Below are positions 20,387-29,034 of a stretch of 63,689 nucleotides of DNA, one piece after another. The notes beneath the pieces are model-generated. The model saw only the letters and a list, made by a program, of their open reading frames with translations, searched no databases and was not told the DNA's origin. The number at the start of each line of letters is the position of its first letter. The first letter of the stretch is position 1. The position numbers were made by a program, and so were the translations under genes. The stretch comes from Brevundimonas vancanneytii. GTDB lineage: Bacteria > Pseudomonadota > Alphaproteobacteria > Caulobacterales > Caulobacteraceae. The stretch is from positions 1 to 63,689 of the forward strand of contig CAMAVA010000002.1 of assembly GCA_945861515.1 (NCBI GenBank). Reading direction: 5' to 3'.

Positions 20387-22672
20387 GTGTCTGACGACTG
20401 GTCCCTCGAACCCTACCGCTTCACGGAACCGGACAGCCGGACGCCGGTCGCGACCCCGGGTCAGCCGGCCGGAGCCGCGCAGAATGAACCGCCGCAAGAC
20501 CCCGGCCCGCCGCCGGGTCCTGCTAGAGCGAAGGAGAAGACGCGGGAAAAAGTCCGGCCGGCCCGGGCTCCCGGGCCGCCTGTCTTTGGCCGCGCAACCG
20601 GCGACAGGAAACCGAAGCCTCGCCGTTCAGGCGAGGGAACAGGGGCGGGGTTTTCCCTCGAAGGCTTCCGGGCGCAGATCGCCCGATTGAAATGGCTGTG
20701 GATTTCCCTGGCGGTCCTGTTCGTGATCGGCGCCGGGATCGCCACGGCCGGCGGCGTCTATATCTGGCAAAAATACCTGACCGATGTCCCTGCCCTGCCA
20801 GAGCGCAGCGCCCTGTTTGCGGTCAACCGTGCGCCGGGTATTCGTTTTCTGGACAGCCAGGACAGGCTGATCGCCACACGCGGCCCCCGGTACGGCCAGC
20901 GGATCACCCTTACCCAGCTGCCTGCCCATGTGCCTCGGGCCTTTCTGGCCGCAGAGGATCGACGGTTCTATCAGCACGGCGCCCTGGACTTTTACGGCAT
21001 CGCCCGCGCCATGGTCATGAACTGGCGTGCAGGACACACCGTCCAGGGCGGGTCTACCATCACCCAACAGCTTTCCAAGGGCCTCTTTCTGTCCCCGGAA
21101 CAGACCCTGAAGCGCAAGCTGCACGAGGCGGTCATGGCCCGGCGGCTGTTCAAGGTGCTGACCCGCGACGAGATTCTGGAGCTTTATCTCAACCGCATCT
21201 ATTTCGGCGCCAACACATTCGGCATCGACGGCGCGGCGCGATCCTATTTCGGCAAGCCGGCCTCCGAACTGACCATCGCTGAATCCGCGCTCCTGGCCTC
21301 GCTGCCCAAGGCGCCGTCCCGTCTGGCCCTGAACAAGAACATGGGCGCCGCTCTGGAACGCTCGCACCTCGTCCTCGACCGGATGCGCAGCGAAGGCTGG
21401 ATCACCGAGGCCCAGGCGAAGGAAGCCTTCGACAATCCACCGCGACTGGCGGCGGGCGCTCTCGCCGTTGAAGGCGATATTGGCTATCTCCTCGACTACG
21501 CCACCACTGAAGCTGTGCGGATCGCCGGGGCCAACGCCCCCGATCTGACCGTGCGCCTGACCATCGACAGTCGCCTTCAGGCCGTCGGGGCCGAGACTAT
21601 CCGCAAGGTCCTGGCTGCCGACGGCGTTCGCGCCAAGGCCTCCCAGGCAGCCCTGTTGTCGCTCGGAACGGATGGTGCGATCCGGGCCATGATTGGCGGG
21701 GTTGATTTCGACGCGGCGCCCTTTAACCGCGCCGTCCAGGCAAAGCGCCAGCCCGGATCCACCTTCAAGCCTTTTGTCTATGCCGCCGCCCTCGAAAAAG
21801 GTCTGCTGCCCAAGGACATCCGGATAGACGGACCCGTCAAGTTCGGCGACTGGGAGCCCGAAAACCACGGCGGCGGATTCCGTGGCCCCGTCACCATCGA
21901 AACCGCTCTGGCAAGGTCCATCAATACCGTGGCGGTCAAGGTGGGCCAGGAAGTCGGCGGACCGGCGATCGGCGAGATCGCCAGGCGCTTTGGTTTCACG
22001 ACCATCCCCGGTCGTCCTGACCTGTCTGTGTCCCTCGGCAGCTATGAAGTGAACCTTCTGGAACTGGTCAGCGCCTTCCAGGTGTTCCAGCAGGCTGGAC
22101 AGAGGGTCCAGCCCTACATCATCGACAGTATCGTCTCCCAGGCGGGCGAGCCGATCTACAGTCGCTCCGCCAAGCCTGCGTCCCCCGTCTATGACATCGC
22201 CTATGCCAGCATGATGGTGAACATGCTCAAGGGAGTCATGGATCAAGGGACCGGCTCCCGGGCGGCCTTCGGGCGGCCGGCGGCGGGCAAGACCGGAACC
22301 AGCCAGAACTACCGTGACGCCTGGTTCATCGGCTTCACACCTGATGTCGTCACCGGCGTCTGGGTCGGGAATGACGATGATACGCCCATGGAACGGGTGG
22401 CTGGCGGCGGCATGCCCAGCACCATCTGGCGCCAGTACATGGTCGCTGCTCATCAGGGCCTGCCGGCAAGGGACTTCGACTGGCTTTTGCCGGACCCGGA
22501 ACCGGAAACCGAACCGGATCCCCGAAATGGCTTCTATGAAGGCATTGCGTCCGACTTCGGTCGGGTGGCCGGAGAACTGGAAGTCCTGACGCGTGACCCG
22601 GAGCCGGAGCCGGGGCTGGACCCGGTCAATCCCGGCCCCGCCGCTCCGCCGCCTGAAGACATTCCCTACTGA
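20387..22672 (+). CDS. Penicillin-binding protein 1A-family transglycosylase/transpeptidase
   Basis: GT51 motifs AAEDRRFYQHGALD and GGSTITQQLSKGLFL. Transpeptidase motifs RQPGSTFKPFVY and AAGKTGTSQNYRDAWF. Confidence 0.93.
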   Translation: MSDDWSLEPYRFTEPDSRTPVATPGQPAGAAQNEPPQDPGPPPGPARAKEKTREKVRPARAPGPPVFGRATGDRKPKPRRSGEGTGAGFSLEGFRAQIARLKWLWISLAVLFVIGAGIATAGGVYIWQKYLTDVPALPERSALFAVNRAPGIRFLDSQDRLIATRGPRYGQRITLTQLPAHVPRAFLAAEDRRFYQHGALDFYGIARAMVMNWRAGHTVQGGSTITQQLSKGLFLSPEQTLKRKLHEAVMARRLFKVLTRDEILELYLNRIYFGANTFGIDGAARSYFGKPASELTIAESALLASLPKAPSRLALNKNMGAALERSHLVLDRMRSEGWITEAQAKEAFDNPPRLAAGALAVEGDIGYLLDYATTEAVRIAGANAPDLTVRLTIDSRLQAVGAETIRKVLAADGVRAKASQAALLSLGTDGAIRAMIGGVDFDAAPFNRAVQAKRQPGSTFKPFVYAAALEKGLLPKDIRIDGPVKFGDWEPENHGGGFRGPVTIETALARSINTVAVKVGQEVGGPAIGEIARRFGFTTIPGRPDLSVSLGSYEVNLLELVSAFQVFQQAGQRVQPYIIDSIVSQAGEPIYSRSAKPASPVYDIAYASMMVNMLKGVMDQGTGSRAAFGRPAAGKTGTSQNYRDAWFIGFTPDVVTGVWVGNDDDTPMERVAGGGMPSTIWRQYMVAAHQGLPARDFDWLLPDPEPETEPDPRNGFYEGIASDFGRVAGELEVLTRDPEPEPGLDPVNPGPAAPPPEDIPY

Positions 22673-22809
22673 CCTGCCTCGCGCCCGCAGGACCAAAAGT
22701 CTAAATATCTTGTTAACGGCGGCGGACCGCGCTTTGCTCTGACAAAGGTGATCGACCTCCGGACTGTGCCGGGTTGGGACGATCCAACTTCGTTGGAGCC
22801 AGGGTCTGC

Positions 22810-24177
22810 ATGTTCGAGTTTGGCCGTGAATTGCGACGCGTGTTCCAGGGCGGGATGTCGCCCGGCCCACGGAACGGAGTGACCGGCGGTGACGCTGCGC
22901 TCCTCGACCTGCTGGACCTCTCCATGCTCAAGGCCGAAGGCCGCGCCGCCGATATTGCGGCGGGAAGGATCGGGACGCGCGATCAGGCCAGCCGCCTGTT
23001 GGAAGCGACCCGGATCTGGCGTGAGGTTGCGCGACGCAGCGGCGACCCCGTGGTGCTGCGCAAGGCCGCCGCCTGCGCCCAGTCCGCCGTCGCCCTGTTC
23101 GAACGGGACCGCCGCATGACGGCCGCCGCCGCCGCCCGGGTGGAACAGGCCAGCTGCGCCCTGCTGGGGTCTGAACTTTTCGGCGACGAGGGACTGGAAG
23201 CCGCCGTCGCCATGACCCTGACCGGCATTCAGTCCCGGTCCGGTCCGATCGGCGCCCTGGCCCAGGCAGGCCTGGCCGGCCTCGCCGGCCGTCAGGCCCT
23301 GCGCAGCGCCGGGGCTGAAGACGCCCTCGCCGCGGCCGCTCGGTTTGAAACGCCGATCAAGCGACTGATCGTCGCCGGCAAGGACGCCTCGGCCTTCCGT
23401 ATGTCGGCAGCCGAACAGCGCGGGATCAAGGCCGACATCCTCGCCGGTTGCGGCGCGCGCCTGAAGGACCGGACTCTCGTGGACGCCGCGCTGGAAGAAT
23501 TGAAGCGCGCCCTGGCGACCCTGGATCCGGAGTTCGAGCCCCTGCTGACGGCCAGGCTGACGGCCCAGTCCGGTTCGATCCGCTCGCTTCGGGCGGAGTT
23601 GACCGGCGACGCCCTGGATGCCGCCGAAGCGGTCCAGATCCTGACCGATGTGCTGGAGTCCCTGGATCGCGATCAGAGCCCCCTCGACTGGACGCGAATC
23701 CAGGCCATGCTGGGACAGTCGCTGCGCATTCTCGGCGAGGCCACCGATGCGCCGAGAGCCTTTGAACAGGCCCTGCGGTGCTTTGACCGGGTCGCTGTCG
23801 GTCTCAAGGACCAGCCCGCCCTGGCCTTGAGGGCCGCCGCCGCCAACCAACGGTCCGGATGTCTGGGCCGGCTGGCCGAGCTGACCGGCGATCTGGCGGT
23901 TCTGGATGCCGCCGAAGCCTCCCTGAAGACGGAACTTCAGGCGGCCAGACCCGCAGAGGACCCCATGTCCTGGGCCATGATCCAGCTCAGCCTGGCCCGG
24001 CTCTATGAACTGCGGGTGGAGATCACGGGGCGTGCCGGCGACCGCCTCCAGGCCTCGGCCATGGCCTATGACTCAGCCCTGGACGTCTTTTCAGAGAATG
24101 GCTTGAGGTCCCTGTCGGACCTTGCCGCCCGGGGCCTGGAGCGGATTCGCCAGAGGTCAGAGACCGTCCGCCGATAG
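22810..24177 (+). CDS. Hypothetical alpha-helical/TPR-like protein
   Basis: 456-aa uninterrupted ORF rich in Ala/Leu helices with degenerate TPR-like repeats. ATG at 22810. Confidence 0.65.
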   Translation: MFEFGRELRRVFQGGMSPGPRNGVTGGDAALLDLLDLSMLKAEGRAADIAAGRIGTRDQASRLLEATRIWREVARRSGDPVVLRKAAACAQSAVALFERDRRMTAAAAARVEQASCALLGSELFGDEGLEAAVAMTLTGIQSRSGPIGALAQAGLAGLAGRQALRSAGAEDALAAAARFETPIKRLIVAGKDASAFRMSAAEQRGIKADILAGCGARLKDRTLVDAALEELKRALATLDPEFEPLLTARLTAQSGSIRSLRAELTGDALDAAEAVQILTDVLESLDRDQSPLDWTRIQAMLGQSLRILGEATDAPRAFEQALRCFDRVAVGLKDQPALALRAAAANQRSGCLGRLAELTGDLAVLDAAEASLKTELQAARPAEDPMSWAMIQLSLARLYELRVEITGRAGDRLQASAMAYDSALDVFSENGLRSLSDLAARGLERIRQRSETVRR

Positions 24178-24188
24178 GCCGGACCGAC

Positions 24189-25286
24189 TCAGGCCGCAGC
24201 CAGGTCGCCCGACTGACGCCGCATGCGCCAGAAGCGGATGGTTCGCTGTGCGACTTCTGGCGACAGGTCTGCGTAGAGCTGACCATATTCCCTGGCCCTG
24301 CCCATCGCATCGGCCTCGCGGTCAAGGATCAGGACGGCGAAGGTCAGGAAGAGACTGGCGTCGAAGCCCGCCGCCTTGGATATGATCGCCAGGGCGTCCA
24401 TTTCACGCCGCTCGACAATCCGGCGGGCCGTATGGAAATCAACCCGGGCGAGGAGCGCCAGCGACGTCAGGAAACGCGTCGTCTTGCGCTCCCGCAGGAA
24501 GGACGCCAGCACCCTTGGCCCCAGTTCTCCCTTTGCGTGAAGCGCCCGAACCTCGGCGTCCGCGACGGCATAGTCCGCCGGCAGGGCCCCATCGGCGGTC
24601 GCCATGCGCTTGCGGCCCCGCTCGAGGGCCAATTCAAGTTCGGCAGGATCAATTTCGGCATTGCGCGCCAGGATCCGCTCCCGGAGCCGCGCCTCTGCAA
24701 CAAAATACAGCTCGTTCAACAGGTCCACCGGCAGGCTTCGCCGCTCGATCACCGCTTCCCGAAGTTCCGGGCTGGCCACCGCCCGGTCCACGATCCGCTC
24801 ATGAGCCTGCCTGGACAGATCGGCGCCGTCGTTGCGGATCAGAACGCTCAGGGTCGTGTCGTCCCCCCGTTCAACGATCACATCCGAAACGGCGGCAGAA
24901 ACATGGTTCCGGCCGGAAATGGCTTTCAGGTGCTCCTGCCCCCTTGATCTCGCGACATCCAGAAGGACTTCGTCGCTCAGGGCGGCAGACCGCGTCAACA
25001 GAGTCCCGGCCACCTTGATATCGTCAAGGGCGAGCTGTCGGACCAGCCTGGATGGCGCGTCCGGACGGGACGCCATCCGGCCGGACAGATCGGCGCGGAC
25101 GACCTCTTCCATCTCATCCGACAGCTGGCTCAGGATCTGGTCGAACAGTTCCATCTCCGCCGGCGCATGCGCATCCCGCGCAAAGAAGGCGTCTGTCAGA
25201 CCGCGAAGGAGTTCGCGTCGACGCTCGCTGGACCCTTCCTGGGCCAGGTCGATCAATTCGCGCAAACGGGCTGGATGGGCGCTCAT
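24189..25286 (-). CDS. DUF2336-like alpha-solenoid protein
   Basis: HVSAAVSDVIVERGDDTTLSVLIRNDGADLSRQAHERIVDRAV matches the DUF2336 pattern and the paralogue at 38681-39925. Confidence 0.75.
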   Translation of the reverse strand: MSAHPARLRELIDLAQEGSSERRRELLRGLTDAFFARDAHAPAEMELFDQILSQLSDEMEEVVRADLSGRMASRPDAPSRLVRQLALDDIKVAGTLLTRSAALSDEVLLDVARSRGQEHLKAISGRNHVSAAVSDVIVERGDDTTLSVLIRNDGADLSRQAHERIVDRAVASPELREAVIERRSLPVDLLNELYFVAEARLRERILARNAEIDPAELELALERGRKRMATADGALPADYAVADAEVRALHAKGELGPRVLASFLRERKTTRFLTSLALLARVDFHTARRIVERREMDALAIISKAAGFDASLFLTFAVLILDREADAMGRAREYGQLYADLSPEVAQRTIRFWRMRRQSGDLAAA

Positions 25287-26002
25287 CGTTTGTCCTTGGG
25301 GGCAGATCGAACGGGAGGACGGCTTTCGTCCTGATCGGGCTCGGCCATGTCCGACGTCGAAGGAGACAGGCTGCCGGCAACCTCCGGCAGCAGGCTCACC
25401 TCGGCGCGGCCTCGAAAGGCGCTTTGCGGAGCCGGGGCCGCAATGCGGTCTGGCGATCCGCCAAACTCTCGCACCACCGAATAGGCGCGCGCCGATCCAT
25501 AGCCGAGGTTTGCAACGGGAACGGGCGGCGACGCCATGGCCTGGGCCGCAACAGGCGGCGCCATCGACTCACGCGGCGGCGCGGCCATCTGTACGGTCGG
25601 CGGTGGTTTCGCAGCGAGGGTTTCTTGTCGGGGCGGGTCGAACCTGGGGGCAGAAGGGGCCGGCGCCATGGCAGGCGCGGCCGAGAATCCGGCCTCAAGC
25701 TGTCGGTCCGGCAGGGCGGCGCCAGACAGGTTCCCTGCGACGCCTGGATGGCTGGACCCAATGCGATCCGGGATGGTCCTGCTTGCGGGGGGTTCAGCCG
25801 CAGCGGGCTGCGCGAACTGTTCGATCTGGCCTGGCCAGGTCAGTCTGCGGGGAACCCGGGAGGAGCCGCCAGTTCCTGGCTGTTCGCCAAACGCCAGCGG
25901 CGACGGCAAGACCGTTCGCGTGGCGCCATAGCGATCTTCCGCAGCCAGGGCGGCGCCGGGCAGGCCGAGCAGCAGCAGAAGCAGGTGGAGGCGCATGAAC
26001 AC
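25283..26002 (-). CDS. Hypothetical secreted Pro/Ala-rich protein
   Basis: Signal peptide LHLLLLLLGLPGAALAA. Stop overlaps the start of the DUF2336 gene by 4 bp. Confidence 0.6.
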   Translation of the reverse strand: MFMRLHLLLLLLGLPGAALAAEDRYGATRTVLPSPLAFGEQPGTGGSSRVPRRLTWPGQIEQFAQPAAAEPPASRTIPDRIGSSHPGVAGNLSGAALPDRQLEAGFSAAPAMAPAPSAPRFDPPRQETLAAKPPPTVQMAAPPRESMAPPVAAQAMASPPVPVANLGYGSARAYSVVREFGGSPDRIAAPAPQSAFRGRAEVSLLPEVAGSLSPSTSDMAEPDQDESRPPVRSAPKDKR

Positions 26003-26052
26003 CCATCGAGCAGGAACGGTCCCCTGCTTAACAAAGGCCGCTTAACCCTGCC

Positions 26053-26820
26053 CTAACGCCCGGACCACCAGGCCAGGATTCGGCGCTCGGCAACGGTTAC
26101 GAGGGCGTAGAGCAGCGTCGCCATGACCGCCAGCACCACCAGGGCGGCAAAGACCCGGGCCGTCTGCAGGCGATTGGCCGATTCGATGATGCGCCAGGCC
26201 AGGCCCTGGGCTCCGCCGGACCCGGCCACGAACTCGGCAACCACTGCGCCGATCACTGCGAGGGCCGTGGCCACCTTGTGCCCCTCGACCATGAAAGGAA
26301 CCGCCGAAGGCAGCCTCAGACGGATCAGCTTCTGCCAGCGGCTCGCGCCATAGAGATCAAACAGCCGCTCGAGATCCGGATCTGCGGCCCGTAGCCCCGC
26401 CGCCGCGCCGGAATAGATGGGGAAAAAGGCGACAATTGTCGCCAGGATGGTGATCGCCCGCCCCGGGTGTTCCAGACCTGTCCAGATCATCACCAGCGGC
26501 GCAATCGCCACGACCGGAGTCACCTGGACCGTGACCGCAATGGGCTGCACTGCCTGTTCGATCAGGGGATTGAGGCCGCCGAGCAAGGCCAGGAGGCAGG
26601 CGCAGACACTGGCGATGACCAGGGCGGTCAGGGCCATGGACAGGGTCGTCCAGGCGGCAGCGGCCAGGGGCGACCAGTCCACGGCTATGCTGGCGGCAAT
26701 CGCGCTGGGCGACGGCAGCAGATAGACGGGCACCGACATCCATCGGCAGGCCAGTTCCCAGCCCAGCAGGATCGCCGTGACAAGCGTCAGAGGCGCCAGA
26801 AACGCGGCCAGCCGGTTCAA
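26053..26820 (-). CDS. ABC transporter permease (SsuC/TauC/ThiX type)
   Basis: Multi-TM protein with an ABC-permease EAA-like region (YGASRWQKLIRLRLPSAVPFMVEGHKVATALAVIGAVVAEF). Confidence 0.88.
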   Translation of the reverse strand: MNRLAAFLAPLTLVTAILLGWELACRWMSVPVYLLPSPSAIAASIAVDWSPLAAAAWTTLSMALTALVIASVCACLLALLGGLNPLIEQAVQPIAVTVQVTPVVAIAPLVMIWTGLEHPGRAITILATIVAFFPIYSGAAAGLRAADPDLERLFDLYGASRWQKLIRLRLPSAVPFMVEGHKVATALAVIGAVVAEFVAGSGGAQGLAWRIIESANRLQTARVFAALVVLAVMATLLYALVTVAERRILAWWSGR

Positions 26821-27560
26821 GCCGCGGCCTTCATGGTATCGGCCAGGATTCGGGAAACGTCCTCGACTGTCTCACGAAAGGCGGCGCTCGTCCGGAAGCC
26901 CTCCGGCCTGGGCAGGGGCCCCGGTGTCGCCACATCGCCGGCAATCCGGCCTGGCCCCTGGGTCATGACCACAACCCTCCCGGCCATGTAGACGGCTTCT
27001 TCGACATTATGCGTCACGAACAGGATTGCCGGCCTGGTCTCCGCCCAGAGCCGAAGAACATCGTCGGCCAGTGATCGCCGGGTGATTTCGTCCAGGGCCG
27101 CAAAGGGCTCGTCCAGCAGCAGCAACCGGGGCCGGGAGGCCAGGGCCCTCGCCAGGGACGCCCGCATGGCCATCCCCCCGGACAGCTGCGCGGGCCTGGC
27201 ATGGGCCGCACGCGCCAGCCCCACCTGTTCAAGGCAGTCCCGCGCGCGATCCAGTGCAGTGTCCCGGGCTTCACCGGCTAGCAACAGCGGCAGGGCGACG
27301 TTTTCAAGGGCGCTCAACCAGGGCGCCAGGGTCGGCGCCTGGAAGACCAGCGAGGTCTCGCCCTTGCCCGCCGCCCGTTCGACGGTCCCCACCGTAGGCA
27401 GCTCGAGACCCGCCAACAGGCGCATGGCCGTGGACTTGCCGCAGCCGGACGGACCCACCAGGGCGACCACCTCCTCGGCGGCCAGTCCAAGATCGATGGG
27501 ACCAAGGGCGGGGCCGCGGCGGTAGTCCACCCGGACAGACCTGAGCTGGGCTATGGTCAT
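26817..27560 (-). CDS. ABC transporter ATP-binding protein
   Basis: Walker A GPSGCGKST, signature LSGGMAMRASLARAL, Walker B LLLLDEPFAALDE. Confidence 0.92.
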   Translation of the reverse strand: MTIAQLRSVRVDYRRGPALGPIDLGLAAEEVVALVGPSGCGKSTAMRLLAGLELPTVGTVERAAGKGETSLVFQAPTLAPWLSALENVALPLLLAGEARDTALDRARDCLEQVGLARAAHARPAQLSGGMAMRASLARALASRPRLLLLDEPFAALDEITRRSLADDVLRLWAETRPAILFVTHNVEEAVYMAGRVVVMTQGPGRIAGDVATPGPLPRPEGFRTSAAFRETVEDVSRILADTMKAAA

Positions 27561-27572
27561 GACGGCGGCGTC

Positions 27573-28562
27573 TCAGCCCTTGAGAAAGTCGAGGCTGTAG
27601 GCGCGTCGATAGTCCAGCGCCTTGTCATAGACACCCTGCTCCGAAGCGATCTTGAAGAAGTCGGCCCATCGCTGGTCTGTCATGGCGCCGATCCCCAGCG
27701 TTTCGGAGTCGCCGCTTTCGACGATGCCGTATTGGTTCATCATGGCCCGGGCATGGGCCAGGAGCTGTGGCGTCATTTCCGGATTGTCCTTCAGGATCAG
27801 TGCGTCGCCGGGCCCCGCATCCCCCTTGAGGTAGGATTTCCAGCCGGCCGCCGTGGCCTGGATGAAGGCCTTGACCGCTTCCGGCTTGCTGGCCAGCAGG
27901 GCGTCCGTCGCCAGAAGCATGGTCGCATAGCCAGGGTAGCCCTCGTCGGCCAGCAGGAAGACCGCAGGCTTGATCCCGGCTTCCTTTTCGATCGTGTAGG
28001 GCTCGCTGGACAGATAGCCCTGCTGGACCGAGCGTTTGTCTGCCAGGAAGGGCGCCGAGCTGTAGTTGTAGCTGCGCAGCTGGGCGTCAGTGAACCCGTA
28101 CTTGGCCTTCAGCCAGACCCAGAAGGCCTCGCGCGACGCCGAGGCCAGCAGGATCGGCCGCCCCTTCATGTCGGCAATCGACCGCACGCCCTGGTCCGGA
28201 TGGGCCAGCAGGACCTGGGGGTCCTTCTGCATGAAGGCGGCGACGGCCTTTATCGGAATGCCTTCCTTGGCCAGGTTCAGGACGATGAAGCTGTTGGACC
28301 CCATGCCCAGCTCGATGGCGCCCGCCGCCAGCAGCTGGGGCACATTGACGCCCGGCCCCCCCTGGAGGATTTCCACATCCAGGCCGCGCTTCTGATACTC
28401 GCCCGTGGCCAGCGCCTGATAGAAGCCGCCCTGTTCGGCCTGGGCCTTCCAGTCGGTGGCAAACCGGATGCGGGTCCGGCCTTCCGCTTCCTTGGCCTTC
28501 GGGGCGCAGGCGGCCGCCAGGGCGGCAAGGCCGGCTGTCAGCACAGTACGACGATTGGACAT
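27573..28562 (-). CDS. NMT1/THI5-like ABC substrate-binding (lipo)protein
   Basis: Lipobox-like LAALAAAC. FATDWKAQAEQGGFYQALATGEYQKRGLDVEILQGGPGVNVPQLLAAGAIELGMGSN. ATG at 28562. Confidence 0.88.
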   Translation of the reverse strand: MSNRRTVLTAGLAALAAACAPKAKEAEGRTRIRFATDWKAQAEQGGFYQALATGEYQKRGLDVEILQGGPGVNVPQLLAAGAIELGMGSNSFIVLNLAKEGIPIKAVAAFMQKDPQVLLAHPDQGVRSIADMKGRPILLASASREAFWVWLKAKYGFTDAQLRSYNYSSAPFLADKRSVQQGYLSSEPYTIEKEAGIKPAVFLLADEGYPGYATMLLATDALLASKPEAVKAFIQATAAGWKSYLKGDAGPGDALILKDNPEMTPQLLAHARAMMNQYGIVESGDSETLGIGAMTDQRWADFFKIASEQGVYDKALDYRRAYSLDFLKG

Positions 28563-29034
28563 CAACCCCTCCCGGTATCCTTGAAGGGCAAGGGTAGGCT
28601 GCGGTCACGCCCCCGCCAAGGTCCGGGCGGATTTTTTGGGCATTGCCAAACGAGCAAGAGGACGACGCGTCCGTTTGACCGGCTGCATCGCCCTCCTACC
28701 CAGGGCCGTGAGGTCCCTGGTTGCCGAGGGTCCGGATGTTCAGGCTGCCGGATTGCTCCAGTCTGCCCGTCCCAACCGGTTCCGGACGGGTTTCCGCTGG
28801 TCTCCCTGCGGGCCTTTCCCGGAACCTTTCCGCTCGCCCGGCCTGCCGGTTTCCCGTCTCGCCTGCGCCGCAGTTCCCTTCGACAAGGTGAGGGTGCGAC
28901 CAGATTGTCGTAGCGGCAAGGGGCTGATTCAGCGAGCCGACACAGACCTCTGGACAGGTCTGTGGACGGACTGTGACTATCCTGTGAATCCGGACAAAGT
29001 GCTGTTTGAATTCAGTAAATTGACTCGTCCACAG

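Noticed and set aside
20627-22870. 747-aa minus-strand ORF antisense to the PBP1A gene
   Set aside because: Shadow ORF. PBP1A motifs are unequivocal on the plus strand.
28563-28640. TPP riboswitch upstream of the NMT1/THI5-like gene
   Set aside because: Neither CTGAGA nor the ACCTGA-type motif is visible on the minus strand.
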